Origin: Oceanococcus sp. HetDA_MAG_MS8
GTDB lineage: Bacteria; Pseudomonadota; Gammaproteobacteria; Nevskiales; Oceanococcaceae
Length of the DNA stretch: 64,000 bases
Reading direction: 5' to 3'
Assembly: GCA_019192445.1 (NCBI GenBank)
Contig: JAHCMK010000001.1
Coordinates: 124,001-188,000, forward strand
In this document: one piece after another, positions 1 to 9,735 of the stretch
How positions within the stretch are numbered: position 1 is the first letter of the stretch
How the letters are laid out: each line of letters opens with the position of its first letter
Translations under genes and position numbers: made by a program
The notes under the pieces: generated by a model
Databases searched by the model: none
What the model saw: the letters and a program-made list of their open reading frames with translations, nothing else
Told to the model about the DNA's origin: nothing

Positions 1-1882
1 CCATCCAGGCCAGGACACAGAGCAACGCAGTTTGCCGCATGACCGTTGATTTACCGCCCATGTTTGGCCCGGTGATCAACAACAGGCGCTGCTCTGTGTT
101 CAGGCTCAGGCTATTCGGCACGAATGGCTCGCGCGAATGCGCCTCCACAATGGGATGGCGTCCTGCGCGAATGTGGATGCCGGGTTTGGAGTTGAGTTGT
201 GGCCAGACCCAATCCGGGCGCTGGGCGAGTAAGGCCAAGCTCAGGCTGGCGTCCACATTGGCCACCACATCGGCGCTGGCGCGAAGCGCATCCCGCCAGC
301 GTTGTAGCTCATCTAGTAATGTTTCATACAGCGCTAATTCCCGGCTCAGGGAGCGTTCGCGCGCCGACAGCACCTTGTCTTCGAAGCCTTTGAGCTCTTC
401 GGTGATGTAGCGTTCTACGCCTTTGAGTGTTTGTCGGCGGGTGTAATGCGTTGGTGCTTGTTCAGCCCGATTGCGTGGTAGCTCGATGTAGTAGCCATGG
501 ACGCGGTTGTAGCCCACCTTGAGGTTGTCCAGGCCGGTCGCCGCCTTCTCACGTTCTTCAAACTCGGCCAGGAAGGTGGCTGTTTCACTGGCCAGAGCCC
601 GCAGCTCGTCGAGCTCGTCGTCAAAACCAGTCGCGATGACGCCCCCATCACGCGCCAGCAAAGGGGGCTCTGCCACAACGGCCTGTTTGAGCCAGCTGGC
701 CAGCTCCGGCAGCGCGTTCAACGCCTCGGCCTCGCTGTCCCAGAGTCCAGCTTGAAGAAGGATTTCGCGAATCGCGGGCAGCTGTTCTAAAGAGCGGGCC
801 AAGGCGGCTAAGTCACGCGGCCGAGCCGAGCGCAGGGCGATACGTGTATTGACCCTTTCAATATCGCACAGTGGCTCCAGCAGCTCGTGTAGCCGCGTGG
901 CATCGGGCTCTAAGGCTTGAATGCAGGCTTGGCGCTGATGCGCAGCGGTGGCGTCCGCCAGCGGACGCAGCAGCCATTCGCGCAGACGCCGAGCACCCAT
1001 GGCGGTGGCGCAGTCATCAATCAGGTCGAAGAGGGCGGTGGTGTCTGGGCGGTCGGGTTGCCGCACCAGATCCAGGTTGCGCCGGCTGATGCGGTCGATA
1101 ACCAAATGGCCGCTTACTGGGCGCGCGCGCATGCCATCAAGATGGGGCAGGTCATTGCGTTGGGTATCACGGGCGTAGCTGATGGCTGCTCCGCCGGCGC
1201 ACAAAGCTTGGGGCATGCCATCACAGCCGAAGCCGCGAAAGTCCGTGGTGCCCAATTGATCACCGAGTACCTTGAGCGCGGCTTGCTCGGCGAAGTGCCA
1301 GTCAGGCCAGCTCCGCGGAGCCGGGCTTAAACCGGCCTCAACAAATCGCGCATGGGCGCCCTCTGCGCATAAACACTCTGCTGGCTGCGCCTCCATTACC
1401 ATGCGCAATAGCTCGCCAACATCCGCGGTTTGCGCAAGCTCTAATTGGCCTGCGGCAAGGTCGAGCAGGGCCAGACCATAACCGGCTTTGTCGCAATGAA
1501 TGACGGCCAGTGGGGCACTGGCGCGCGCGTCGAGTAAGGATTCATCGGTGAGTGTGCCGGGTGTGACCACCCGTACAACGCGCCGTTCCATGGGGCCTTT
1601 GGCTTGGGGGTCCCCGAATTGCTCGGCAATGGCCACACATTCCCCTTTGCGCACCAACCGACACAAATATTGCTCGCAGGCATGCACCGGTATGCCTGCC
1701 ATCGGGACTTTTTGTCCGCCGCTTTCGCCACGGCTGGTCAGGGTAATATCGAGCAGCTCTGCGGCGCGCTTGGCGTCGTCGAAGAACAGCTCATAAAAAT
1801 CCCCCATGCGGTAGAACAGCAAGCGCTGTGAATGCTCGGCCTTGAGTGCCAAGTACTGCGCGATCATGGGTGTGTGCTGCAT
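1..1882 (-). CDS. mutS: DNA mismatch repair protein MutS (3' part outside window)
   Basis: MutS recognises mispaired bases and starts methyl-directed mismatch repair with MutL. Reading the minus strand from the ATG at 1882, the protein begins [10 protein letters not shown], followed by the MutS domain I signature [11 protein letters not shown] and then the connector, core and clamp domains without interruption. The Walker A motif GPNMGGKST lies close to the window edge, so about 627 residues are present and the rest of the ATPase and the dimerisation/HTH end are cut off by the window, not by a mutation. It diverges from pncC, with 52 bp between the chosen starts, next to recA, a common gammaproteobacterial arrangement. 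No strong Shine-Dalgarno sequence is seen before the ATG. Confidence 0.97.
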   Translation of the reverse strand, partial: MQHTPMIAQYLALKAEHSQRLLFYRMGDFYELFFDDAKRAAELLDITLTSRGESGGQKVPMAGIPVHACEQYLCRLVRKGECVAIAEQFGDPQAKGPMERRVVRVVTPGTLTDESLLDARASAPLAVIHCDKAGYGLALLDLAAGQLELAQTADVGELLRMVMEAQPAECLCAEGAHARFVEAGLSPAPRSWPDWHFAEQAALKVLGDQLGTTDFRGFGCDGMPQALCAGGAAISYARDTQRNDLPHLDGMRARPVSGHLVIDRISRRNLDLVRQPDRPDTTALFDLIDDCATAMGARRLREWLLRPLADATAAHQRQACIQALEPDATRLHELLEPLCDIERVNTRIALRSARPRDLAALARSLEQLPAIREILLQAGLWDSEAEALNALPELASWLKQAVVAEPPLLARDGGVIATGFDDELDELRALASETATFLAEFEEREKAATGLDNLKVGYNRVHGYYIELPRNRAEQAPTHYTRRQTLKGVERYITEELKGFEDKVLSARERSLSRELALYETLLDELQRWRDALRASADVVANVDASLSLALLAQRPDWVWPQLNSKPGIHIRAGRHPIVEAHSREPFVPNSLSLNTEQRLLLITGPNMGGKSTVMRQTALLCVLAWM

Positions 1883-1934
1883 GCCTAGATGTACTACTGC
1901 GCGGGGCGCGTGGAATGGCGGGCCACGTATCCTA

Positions 1935-2459
1935 ATGAAAATCGCCGCCTCGAGAGTATGTACACAGGTGAGTAGTCCGTTAACAGACTGGCCCGGACTT
2001 GGCCAGCTATTGGTGCAGCGTCAGCAGCGCTTGGCCTTGGTAGAAGCGTCCTGCGGCGGCGCACTCAGCGCCCAGGCCACTGCCGCGCCCGGTGCATCGG
2101 CCTGGTTTGCCGGAAGTTTGATTCCTTATGCCGACTCCACCAAGCAAGCCTGGTTGGCGATCGATCCGCAGCGCATCATTGAACATGGTGCCGTGAGCGT
2201 AGAAGTGGCGCTGGATTTGGCGAAGCAAGCCTCACGATGGGCCGATTGGGCGGTGGCGGAAACGGGGATTTATGGCCCTGGTGGCGCGCGACCTGGCAAG
2301 CCAGTAGGTACGGTCTGTGTGGCGGTTCAGGGCCCAGAAGGCTGGAGCGATGCCCAGCGCTGGCAATTGTCCGGGAGTCGTGAGCAGATGCGTAGGCACA
2401 TCTCAGACAAAGTCGTGGCATGGTTGCGGGCTCAACTTTTGAGCCAGGCTAGCCGCTAA
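1935..2459 (+). CDS. pncC: CinA C-terminal family nicotinamide-nucleotide amidase
   Basis: This family deamidates nicotinamide mononucleotide to nicotinic acid mononucleotide in pyridine-nucleotide salvage. The sequence shows the short stand-alone CinA-C form: [10 protein letters not shown] (the family's ESCTGG region), then [18 protein letters not shown], and [19 protein letters not shown]. Length is about 174 residues from ATG 1935, or 163 from an in-frame GTG at 1968. The GTG fits the spacing to the active-site motif in E. coli PncC slightly better, but neither has a good ribosome-binding site. The stop codon lies 28 bp before recA, and the pncC-recA-recX order is widespread. The usual ESCTGG motif is changed to EASCGG, which keeps the Ser-Cys-Gly core. 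Confidence 0.88.
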   Translation: MKIAASRVCTQVSSPLTDWPGLGQLLVQRQQRLALVEASCGGALSAQATAAPGASAWFAGSLIPYADSTKQAWLAIDPQRIIEHGAVSVEVALDLAKQASRWADWAVAETGIYGPGGARPGKPVGTVCVAVQGPEGWSDAQRWQLSGSREQMRRHISDKVVAWLRAQLLSQASR

Positions 2460-2487
2460 AATGCCCAAACCAACTTCGAGGACCACC

Positions 2488-3525
2488 ATGGACGACAACC
2501 GCAAGAAGGCGCTCGCAGCAGCGCTGCAACAAATTGAAAAGCAGTTTGGCCGAGGCTCGGTCATGCGCATGGGCGATGGCAGTGCCGTGCGCGATGTCGA
2601 GGCCATTTCAACCGGGTCTTTGCAGCTGGACGTGGCGCTGGGGATTGGCGGCTTGCCCAAAGGGCGTGTGGTCGAAATTTATGGGCCCGAGTCTTCGGGG
2701 AAAACCACCTTGACCTTGCAGGCCATTGCTCAGTCGCAAAAAGCTGGCGGTACCTGCGCCTTTATCGACGCCGAGCATGCTTTGGACCCAACCTACGCGG
2801 CCAAGCTGGGTGTGAATGTCGATGAACTGCTGGTCAGCCAACCGGATACAGGCGAACAAGCTCTAGAGATTGCGGACATGCTGGTGCGCAGTGGGGCTGT
2901 AGACTTGGTGGTGGTCGATTCCGTTGCAGCTTTGACGCCAAAGGCAGAAATCGAAGGCGAGATGGGCGATTCTCATGTGGGCCTACAAGCCCGGCTCATG
3001 AGCCAAGCGCTGCGTAAGCTCACCGGGAATATCAAGCGCACCAACACCTTAGTGATCTTCATTAACCAAATCCGGATGAAGATCGGTGTGATGTTTGGTA
3101 GTCCTGAGACCACCACCGGGGGTAACGCCCTGAAGTTTTACTCGTCCGTACGCCTGGATATTCGGCGCATCGGAGCCATTAAGAACCGCGACGAGGTTAT
3201 CGGCAACGAAACCCGCGTGAAGGTGGTGAAGAACAAAATGGCACCGCCCTTCAAACAGTGTGAGTTTGAGATTCTGTACGGCGAAGGCATTTCCAAAGAG
3301 GGCGAGCTGCTGGATTTGGGGGTAGCTCACAATCTCGTGGACAAGGCTGGGGCTTGGTACAGCTACAACGGCGAGCGCATTGGCCAAGGGAAAGACAATG
3401 CCCGTCAGTTCTTGCGTGACAACCCGGAGACGGCCGCGACCTTGGATAAAATTTTGCGTGAGAAGCTGTTGCCGCGCGCCAAGGCCGGCGACGAGACAGC
3501 CAAGGAAGAGGCCGCTGAGGCTTAA
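2488..3525 (+). CDS. recA: Recombinase A
   Basis: RecA forms filaments on single-stranded DNA, drives strand exchange and triggers LexA autocleavage. The 345-residue protein has the Walker A motif GPESSGKTT, the MAW-type region [10 protein letters not shown], Walker [14 protein letters not shown]-binding loop L1 [10 protein letters not shown] and loop L2 with [16 protein letters not shown]. The ATG at 2488 was chosen over the in-frame ATG at 2461 because GAGGA lies 5 bp before it and the family begins at [13 protein letters not shown]. Recognition of the coding sequence is beyond doubt. I find no CTGT-N8-ACAG LexA box between pncC and recA, so transcription may start upstream of pncC. recX follows 14 bp downstream. 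Confidence 0.99.
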   Translation: MDDNRKKALAAALQQIEKQFGRGSVMRMGDGSAVRDVEAISTGSLQLDVALGIGGLPKGRVVEIYGPESSGKTTLTLQAIAQSQKAGGTCAFIDAEHALDPTYAAKLGVNVDELLVSQPDTGEQALEIADMLVRSGAVDLVVVDSVAALTPKAEIEGEMGDSHVGLQARLMSQALRKLTGNIKRTNTLVIFINQIRMKIGVMFGSPETTTGGNALKFYSSVRLDIRRIGAIKNRDEVIGNETRVKVVKNKMAPPFKQCEFEILYGEGISKEGELLDLGVAHNLVDKAGAWYSYNGERIGQGKDNARQFLRDNPETAATLDKILREKLLPRAKAGDETAKEEAAEA

Positions 3526-3539
3526 GGCGCCTTATTGTC

Positions 3540-3971
3540 TTGCGGCCTAAAGAACTCACCATTGAGACAGCGCCAGCGGCCGTGCGCCGCTGGCTTTCTC
3601 GGCGGGACTACTCGCGCGCCGAGCTACAGCAAAGGCTAGAGCGACATGGCCTGGCGTCGGCGCAAGCGCGCGAGCTTGTGGACGAACTGGCGCAAACCAT
3701 CTGGCAGTGCGATGAGCGCTACGCGCAGATGCGCGTTCGAAGCCGTGCTCGTGCCGGCTATGGGCCACGCTACATCGCGGCGGAGCTGCAGGGACACGGC
3801 ATCGCCGGGGCGCAATTTGAACAGGCTTGTGTTGAAGCCGATGTGGATTGGCTGGAGGCTGGCCGTGAGGCCTTGCGGCGCTGCCGATCCAGCGAGCCCC
3901 ACAAGCAGCGCCTGCATTTGCAGCGCAAAGGTTTTGAGGCTGAGCAGATTCGGGCGCTTATCGGTCGCTGA
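3540..3971 (+). CDS. recX: RecA regulator RecX
   Basis: RecX binds RecA filaments and limits their growth. The 143-residue product has the family pattern of three-helix repeats: RRWLSRRDYSRAELQQRLERHG, split by LVDELAQ, then RSRARAGYGPRYIAAELQGHGI and a C-terminal AEQIRALIGR. The start is a TTG at 3540, as no ATG lies upstream in frame after the recA stop. It is 14 bp downstream of recA and presumably cotranscribed, as in other Gammaproteobacteria. The GPRYIAAEL motif is the most recognisable RecX signature. Length is near the usual 150 residues. Confidence 0.93.
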   Translation: MRPKELTIETAPAAVRRWLSRRDYSRAELQQRLERHGLASAQARELVDELAQTIWQCDERYAQMRVRSRARAGYGPRYIAAELQGHGIAGAQFEQACVEADVDWLEAGREALRRCRSSEPHKQRLHLQRKGFEAEQIRALIGR

Positions 3972-4101
3972 CGGCGGCGCGAAGGGGCCCGCTCAAGAGT
4001 CCGTGTAGGCCGCGCAAAAGCAAAGAGGCTGTGCGCGTCGGCCTTAGGGCTTAAAATGCGCGGTTTCGTACCGTATTCACCCGCAGAACAGGCTGCGAGC
4101 C

Positions 4102-6705
4102 ATGATCAGCACCAACGATATTCGCGCCAGCTTTCTTCGCTACTTCGCCGATCGCGATCACGCCATCGTGCCCTCATCGTCGCTGGTGCCGGGAAACGAC
4201 CCCACGCTGCTGTTCACCAATGCGGGCATGGTGCCCTTTAAAGATGTGTTTCTGGGCACGGACAAACGCTCTTACACCCGAGCCACTAGTGCTCAGCGTT
4301 GTGTGCGCGCCGGCGGCAAGCACAACGACTTGGAGAACGTAGGTTTCACGGCGCGCCACCACACATTTTTTGAAATGTTGGGCAACTTCAGCTTTGGCGA
4401 CTACTTCAAGCGTGAGGCCATCCAGCTGGCTTGGGGGTATCTGACTCAGGAGCTGCAATTGCCGGCGGAGAAGCTCTGGGTGACGGTATTTGAGGATGAT
4501 GCAGAGGCCGAAGCCATTTGGCGTGATGAAATCGGGGTCGATCCGGCCCGTATGTCTCGCATTGGGGCCAAAGACAACTTCTGGCAGATGGGCGACACCG
4601 GCCCCTGCGGACCCTGCTCAGAAATCTTCTATGACCACGGTCCAGAAGTCGCTGGAGGGCCGCCGGGAACTCCGGAAGAAGACGGCGACCGCTACATCGA
4701 AATCTGGAACCTGGTCTTCATGCAATACGACCGGGCGGCAGATGGCACCCTGAACCCGCTGCCCAAGCCCTGTGTGGACACCGGGATGGGCTTAGAGCGC
4801 GTGGCCGCAGTTCTGCAGGGTGTGCACGACAACTACGACACCGACCAGTTTTTGGCCCTGTTGGGTGCAGCTCGGGATCTGCTTCCTGAGGCGGAAGCCG
4901 GTAGCCGTTCGCTGCGCGTGCTGGCGGACCACATTCGCTCCTGCGCCTTCTTAATTGCTGATGGTGTGTTGCCGGCGAATGACGGTCGAGGCTTTGTGCT
5001 TCGCCGTATTCTGCGCCGCGCCGTTCGCCATGGGCATCAATTGGGCGCACGCGAACCTTTCTTCCACAAGATGGTGCCCGCATTGGTCGAGCAAATGGGC
5101 ACAGCCTATACAGAGCTCGCTGATAAGCAGGACTTCATCACACAGGTGATCTTGCAGGAAGAAGAGCGCTTCGCCGAGACCCTTGACCAAGGCGTGAAGC
5201 TGTTGGAAGCGGAGCTGGCCAAGACCGAATCGGTACTTGATGGAGCCACCGCATTCAAGCTCTATGACACCTACGGCTTCCCACTGGATTTGACGCAGGA
5301 CGTGGCGCGCGACCGCGGCCTGGAGGTCGATGTGGCCGGCTTTGAGGTGGCCATGGAAGAGCAGCGTGCGCGGGCACGTGCAGCAAGCAACTTCAATATG
5401 GCGCAAGGCCTGGGTGAAGCGGCACGCCGGCAGACTCGTTTTGATGGTTACGACCGGCTGGATAACAATGCCCAGGTGTTGGCGCTGTGGCACGAACTAG
5501 AGTCGGCACAAACTCTGGCCATGGGTGAGCGGGGGGCCATTGTGCTCGACGCCACGCCCTTCTACGCCGAAGGCGGCGGCCAAGTGGGTGACACCGGCAC
5601 CTTGCGTACAGAGCAAGGCTGCTTCGAGGTGGAGGACACGCGCAAAGATCCCGGCGGGGCCTTTGTGCATTTTGGCGTGGTGAGCGCCGGCGAAATCCAT
5701 ACTGGCGACGCGGTCACGGCCGCTGTGGATGGCCAGCGCAGAGCGGCCATCATTCGCAACCATTCGGCCACCCATTTGCTCCATGCGGTGTTGCGCGAGG
5801 TGCTCGGCGATCATGTTCAACAGAAGGGTTCCCTAGTGGATCCCAACCGACTGCGCTTTGACTTTGCGCATTTGCAGCCGGTGAGTCCGGACGAACTCCG
5901 TTTGATTGAAGATCGGGTGAATGCGGAAATTTTGGCGAACCACCCAGCATCAGCGCAGGAGATGACCTACCAAGACGCCTTGGACGCCGGCGCTATGGCC
6001 TTGTTTGGCGAAAAATACGGTGAGCATGTGCGCGTGATGCGTCTGGGTTCAGCATCCTGTGAGCTATGTGGTGGTACGCACGTTGGCGCCACTGGCGACA
6101 TTGGCTTGTTCAAAATCATCTCCGAGGCGGGGGTTGCCTCGGGCGTGCGCCGTATTGAAGCCCTGACCGGCCAGGGCGCATTGCAGTGGGTGCGCGAGCG
6201 GTTGGATCTGCTCAATCGCAGCGCCGACGCGGCAAAGTCTGGAGTGGATGAGCTGCCTGAGCGCATCACAACCCTGCAGAGCCGTAGTCGCGAGCTGGAG
6301 AAAAAGCTAGAAAAAGCCGCTGCTGGCGACGCTGCCGACCTGGCCAAGCGCTGGGCAGAGCAGGCTCTGGACATCGGTGGCGTCAAGTTGGTTGTGCAAC
6401 ACGCTCCCAGCGGCGACGCCAAGGTGCTGCGCGAGATGGTCGATAACCTCAAGAACAGTCTGGGCTCCTGTGTGGTGCTGCTGGGCGGCGAGCGCGAGGG
6501 CAAAGTCAGTTTGATTGCGGGCGTGAGCAAAGACCAGACTGGTGTGGTGAAAGCTGGCGAGCTGGTGAACCAGGCCGCAGCTTTAGTCGGCGGGCGTGGC
6601 GGCGGTCGTCCGGACATGGCGCAGGCGGGAGGCAGTCAACCCCAAAACTTGCCGCAGGCCCTGCAAGCTGCACAAGACTGGGCGCAATCCCAGCTGGGGG
6701 GCTGA
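4102..6705 (+). CDS. alaS: Alanyl-tRNA synthetase
   Basis: AlaRS charges tRNA-Ala and edits Ser and Gly mischarging. The 867-residue protein has the full domain set: class II catalytic core ([50 protein letters not shown]), the tRNA-recognition helices, the editing domain with HSATHLLH and CELCGGTH zinc-type motifs, and the C-terminal DHHA1 domain ending in [15 protein letters not shown]. No catalytic motif is missing. The ATG at 4102 is preceded by a weak ribosome-binding site. The 130 bp upstream leaves room for its own promoter. lysC begins 2 bp after the stop, so the two are cotranscribed. Confidence 0.99.
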   Translation: MISTNDIRASFLRYFADRDHAIVPSSSLVPGNDPTLLFTNAGMVPFKDVFLGTDKRSYTRATSAQRCVRAGGKHNDLENVGFTARHHTFFEMLGNFSFGDYFKREAIQLAWGYLTQELQLPAEKLWVTVFEDDAEAEAIWRDEIGVDPARMSRIGAKDNFWQMGDTGPCGPCSEIFYDHGPEVAGGPPGTPEEDGDRYIEIWNLVFMQYDRAADGTLNPLPKPCVDTGMGLERVAAVLQGVHDNYDTDQFLALLGAARDLLPEAEAGSRSLRVLADHIRSCAFLIADGVLPANDGRGFVLRRILRRAVRHGHQLGAREPFFHKMVPALVEQMGTAYTELADKQDFITQVILQEEERFAETLDQGVKLLEAELAKTESVLDGATAFKLYDTYGFPLDLTQDVARDRGLEVDVAGFEVAMEEQRARARAASNFNMAQGLGEAARRQTRFDGYDRLDNNAQVLALWHELESAQTLAMGERGAIVLDATPFYAEGGGQVGDTGTLRTEQGCFEVEDTRKDPGGAFVHFGVVSAGEIHTGDAVTAAVDGQRRAAIIRNHSATHLLHAVLREVLGDHVQQKGSLVDPNRLRFDFAHLQPVSPDELRLIEDRVNAEILANHPASAQEMTYQDALDAGAMALFGEKYGEHVRVMRLGSASCELCGGTHVGATGDIGLFKIISEAGVASGVRRIEALTGQGALQWVRERLDLLNRSADAAKSGVDELPERITTLQSRSRELEKKLEKAAAGDAADLAKRWAEQALDIGGVKLVVQHAPSGDAKVLREMVDNLKNSLGSCVVLLGGEREGKVSLIAGVSKDQTGVVKAGELVNQAAALVGGRGGGRPDMAQAGGSQPQNLPQALQAAQDWAQSQLGG

Positions 6706-6707
6706 AC

Positions 6708-7943
6708 ATGGCTTTGATTGTGCACAAATATGGCGGCACCTCTGTAGGCTCTGCCGAGCGCATTGCGCATGTGGCCGACAAGGTTTGCCAAGCCCGTGCC
6801 CAAGGGCATGATGTGGTGGTTGTGGTGTCGGCTATGAGTGGCGAAACCGACCGCCTTACGGCGCTGGCACGGGAACTGAATCCACAGATTCCAGCCCGTG
6901 AAATGGACGTGCTGTTGTCGACCGGCGAACAAGTCACCATTGCCCTATTGGCCATGGCATTGGAAGCTCGCGGGCAAGCTGCTCGAAGTTACACCGGGCC
7001 GCAGGTGCGTATTCATACCGACTCCGCGCATACCAAAGCGCGAATCACCCGTATTGACGACGAGAAAATTCGAGCCGACCTAGGCGCGGGGCGCGTGGTT
7101 GTTGTGGCTGGATTCCAGGGCATGGACGAGCACGGCAACATCACCACCTTAGGGCGTGGGGGTTCAGATACCACCGCAGTCGCACTGGCAGCGGCGCTCC
7201 AGGCTGATGAATGCCAAATCTATACCGACGTAGACGGGGTCTACACCACCGACCCGCGTGTAGAGCCTAAGGCTCGGCGTCTGAATCGGATCACCTTTGA
7301 AGAAATGTTGGAGATGGCCAGTTTAGGTTCCAAGGTGCTGCAAATTCGCGCCGTGGAGTTTGCTGGCAAATACAACGTCCCGCTGCGGGTGCTGTCGACT
7401 TTTGCAGATGGCCCCGGCACTTTGATTTCCCTTGAGGATAACCCTATGGAAGCCCCCGTTATCTCGGGCATTGCCTTTAACCGCGACGAAGCACAAATCA
7501 CGGTCTCACAGGTTCCAGATCAGCCTGGAATTGCCTCCTTGATTCTGGGTCCGGTGGGCGCTGCCAACATCGAAGTGGACATGATTGTGCAGAACGTAGG
7601 GGACGATGAGCTCACCGACTTCACCTTTACCGTGCACCATCGCGATTACGAGCGAGCCATGGAAGTGGTGCGCAAGACCGCAGACGAGCTGGGCGCGGCC
7701 GATGTGCGCGGAGACGACAGCATTACCAAGGTCAGCGTGGTCGGAGTAGGTATGCGTAGCCATGCTGGGGTCGCCAGCAAAATGTTCTCGGTTTTGGCAG
7801 AGGAAGGCATCAACATCCGCATGATCTCTACCTCTGAGATCAAAATTTCGGTGGTGCTCGCGGACAAGTATTTGGAGCTGGCGGTGCGCGCTCTGCACAA
7901 GGCCTTTGCCTTAGAAGAAGACCCGGTTCAGGAAACCATGTAA
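6708..7943 (+). CDS. lysC: Aspartate kinase with two ACT domains
   Basis: Aspartokinase phosphorylates aspartate, the first step to lysine, methionine and threonine. The 411-residue protein starts with the kinase signature VHKYGGTSVG, has STGEQVT and GRGGSDTTA in the amino-acid kinase fold, and ends with tandem ACT domains (SQVPDQPGIAS near residue 270 and VGVGMRSHAGVA near 345) that bind feedback inhibitors. It is a monofunctional kinase of normal length, without a homoserine dehydrogenase extension. It lies 2 bp after alaS and 63 bp before csrA, the alaS-lysC-csrA order known from Pseudomonas and relatives. Confidence 0.98.
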   Translation: MALIVHKYGGTSVGSAERIAHVADKVCQARAQGHDVVVVVSAMSGETDRLTALARELNPQIPAREMDVLLSTGEQVTIALLAMALEARGQAARSYTGPQVRIHTDSAHTKARITRIDDEKIRADLGAGRVVVVAGFQGMDEHGNITTLGRGGSDTTAVALAAALQADECQIYTDVDGVYTTDPRVEPKARRLNRITFEEMLEMASLGSKVLQIRAVEFAGKYNVPLRVLSTFADGPGTLISLEDNPMEAPVISGIAFNRDEAQITVSQVPDQPGIASLILGPVGAANIEVDMIVQNVGDDELTDFTFTVHHRDYERAMEVVRKTADELGAADVRGDDSITKVSVVGVGMRSHAGVASKMFSVLAEEGINIRMISTSEIKISVVLADKYLELAVRALHKAFALEEDPVQETM

Positions 7944-7991
7944 ATTAGCTGTCATAAAGAGGAGGCGCGGCATGCCGCGCTAGCGCATGCT

Positions 7992-8010
7992 GGAGGATCT
8001 ACAAGGATGT
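7992..8010 (+). promoter_or_regulatory. CsrA-binding leader over the csrA start codon
   Basis: The bases TACAAGGATGT at 8000-8010 match the high-affinity CsrA consensus RUACARGGAUGU except for its first position, and they include the csrA ATG (8007). A second GGA-containing sequence, TGGAGGA at 7991-7997, is the likely Shine-Dalgarno sequence. CsrA bound here would block ribosome access. A 16-bp perfect palindrome (7965-7980, GCGCGGCATGCCGCGC) lies just upstream and may form a hairpin. Autoregulation is inferred from the motif. Confidence 0.7.
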
Positions 8011-8210
8011 TGATTTTGACCCGGAAGCGGGGCGAGACCGTTGTGATTGGCGACGATGTCGAGGTGACCGTGTTGGGCGTAAAAGGCCAGCAGGTGCGCA
8101 TCGGTATTGCGGCGCCCGACGACGTCGCCATTCACCGCGAAGAAGTTCTTAAGCGCCAAGACCAGCCGGCGCCTGAACTGGCCCCAGGCGTCGAAGAGCA
8201 GCCCGATTAA
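8007..8210 (+). CDS. csrA: Carbon storage regulator CsrA/RsmA
   Basis: CsrA is a dimeric RNA-binding protein that represses or activates translation by binding GGA motifs in mRNA leaders. The 67-residue sequence is canonical: [24 protein letters not shown] at the start with the R44-type RNA-binding segment later ([12 protein letters not shown]). The C-terminal tail [12 protein letters not shown] is variable in the family. It lies 63 bp downstream of lysC, and its start codon sits inside a near-consensus CsrA target, pointing to translational self-control. tRNA-Ser follows 136 bp downstream. Confidence 0.98.
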   Translation: MLILTRKRGETVVIGDDVEVTVLGVKGQQVRIGIAAPDDVAIHREEVLKRQDQPAPELAPGVEEQPD

Positions 8211-8346
8211 ACTGCGGTCAAACGCCCACAGGCCGCAAGAAATGGGTTAAACTTCGCGGCCTTGAATGAAGCGGGCCTACGGCCCGTCGGCGGTAACTAT
8301 CGCCCGCCCGTGCTGGCCCTGCTAGCCGAGCACTTAAGAAGCAAAC

Positions 8347-8439
8347 GGAGAAGTGGCCGAGTGGCTGAAGGCGCTCCCCTGCTAAGGGAGTATGGGGTTT
8401 ATAGCCTCATCGAGGGTTCGAATCCCTCCTTCTCCGCCA
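8347..8439 (+). tRNA. tRNA-Ser (anticodon GCU)
   Basis: The 93-nt gene folds as a class II tRNA. The acceptor stem GGAGAAG (8347-8353) pairs with CTTCTCC (8429-8435), followed by discriminator G and an encoded CCA (8437-8439). The anticodon stem CTCCC/GGGAG encloses the loop CTGCTAA, with anticodon GCT at 8381-8383. A long variable arm and GGTTCGAATCC T-loop are present. It reads AGC and AGU codons. csrA followed by tRNA-Ser is a conserved gammaproteobacterial neighbourhood. Confidence 0.98.
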
Positions 8440-8770
8440 TTCTTGCAGCTGCTGCTTAACCCCTATCACCTGTACTGCGTTGAACTGGCTCTTGCTAGAG
8501 CTCGAGACTTCGAGTGCTGCCAGCTTCGCTGTTTATTGCGTAGCTCTGAAAGCCCTCCGGTCGTCGCCCGGCCGGTTTTTCGGCCCCTATCAGGTCTCTC
8601 AAGCTGCACGCTAGCTCAGTGACTTTGGGCGGCGGGCTGATTGGATTTTCTAGGGGTGCATCCGTTTGGCGGCAATATCCGCATCAATGAGCTAAGACGA
8701 CGGCTTTCCTAGATCAGATGAAGGATCTTGGCGTCGCCACAACGCTCATAATTTTTGGAGATTGCACCAG
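8440..8770. other. Intergenic region after tRNA-Ser
   Basis: This 331-bp stretch has no convincing coding sequence. Apart from the terminator-like hairpin at 8557-8580, which probably ends the tRNA-Ser transcript, it holds the promoter region of the lipoprotein gene that starts at 8771, with GGAG at 8757-8760 as ribosome-binding site. I could not pick a confident -35/-10 pair. Confidence 0.5.
8557..8580 (+). terminator. Rho-independent terminator, tRNA-Ser transcript
   Basis: CCGGTCG pairs with CGGCCGG (7 bp including one G-U pair) around a 5-nt loop and is followed directly by TTTTT. It lies 118 nt after the tRNA CCA, so the primary transcript would carry a sizeable 3' trailer. Confidence 0.65.
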
Positions 8771-9514
8771 ATGCATTATCGATGGCTCATTGTCGGGCTC
8801 GCATTACTCAGCGGATGCGGCGGCTCCTCGGGGGGTAGTACTGATGCTGGGCCTACCGTGGGTGAGGCTATATCCACGCCGACGCCTGCTCCAACCATGG
8901 CACCCGCAGCCTTTAGATTGGACGCTGCTGCTGATGCCACGCTCTATGAATCTGTGAGCGGTGACTTGGCCAGCGGCCGTGGTGGTTCGCTCTTCGCGGG
9001 CGTGACCCGCTCAGGTGACTTGCGACGTTTTGTGCTTCGATTTGATCTGGCGTCCGTGCCTGTGGGCATGCCGTCCTTGGCTGAACTCGATATGCATGTC
9101 ACCAAGCTGAGGTTTAGTGAGAATAAGCGCTTCACCATTCACCGCCTACTTGAGAGTTGGACCGAAGGTCCGGCAGATGCCGGAACCAGTCGGGCTGGGG
9201 GTGGCGCAGCCGCTGAAGACGGTGATGTCACTTGGATTCACCGTAGTTTTGATACTTCCACCTGGGGCGTCGCTGGAGGCGTTTTTGCTGCGGAGCCTAG
9301 TGCAGAGGCTTTTGTGAGCGAGGTGGGTCCAGTCGTTTTTAGCTCACTCAGTAATGGTCTTGAACAGGACATCCAGCTGTGGCGCTCCGATGCCAGTCGT
9401 AATTTTGGATGGATCATTCTTGGGCCCGAAGATGATGCTGCCAGCGCCGTGGAATGGGCGAGCCGCGAGAATAATGCTGTAGACCAGCAACCAAAGCTGC
9501 GTTTGGAGTACTAG
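8771..9514 (+). CDS. DNRLRE-domain lipoprotein
   Basis: This is a secreted lipoprotein of 247 residues. The signal peptide ends in the lipobox LLSGC (Cys at about residue 16), followed by a low-complexity Gly/Ser/Pro/Thr linker and then a single beta-sandwich domain of the DNRLRE type: ADATLYESVSGDLASGRG, RRFVLRFDLASVP and the C-terminal WASRENNAVDQQPKLRLEY, which fits the xxNRLRExY pattern (here QPKLRLEY). DNRLRE domains occur in extracellular and cell-surface proteins, often with carbohydrate-linked enzymes; here no catalytic domain is attached, so the role is unknown. The ATG at 8771 has GGAG 10 bp upstream. A subtilase gene follows in the same direction 221 bp later. Confidence 0.8.
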   Translation: MHYRWLIVGLALLSGCGGSSGGSTDAGPTVGEAISTPTPAPTMAPAAFRLDAAADATLYESVSGDLASGRGGSLFAGVTRSGDLRRFVLRFDLASVPVGMPSLAELDMHVTKLRFSENKRFTIHRLLESWTEGPADAGTSRAGGGAAAEDGDVTWIHRSFDTSTWGVAGGVFAAEPSAEAFVSEVGPVVFSSLSNGLEQDIQLWRSDASRNFGWIILGPEDDAASAVEWASRENNAVDQQPKLRLEY

Positions 9515-9735
9515 AGCAGCACCGCCCGCTATGATGCAGGCCCTTTGCCGCCCCGAGCTCCGGCTCTCGCTCAAGACCTGGAATGCGGGCCGCAAAGCCC
9601 CGACCAAAGGGATTATGCGAGCTGGCGTGGTTGGGGTTGCGGCCACGCATTGTCTGGCATATATCCTGCTTGGTCTAACGAGCCTATTCAACTGTCGGCC
9701 CCGTGCTGGGTCACCGAAATTGGAGTCCCCCATCC

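Noticed and set aside
1952-1967. Possible LexA box upstream of recA/pncC
   Set aside because: Only the ACAG half matches; the other half reads GAGA instead of CTGT, and it would fall inside or next to the pncC start.
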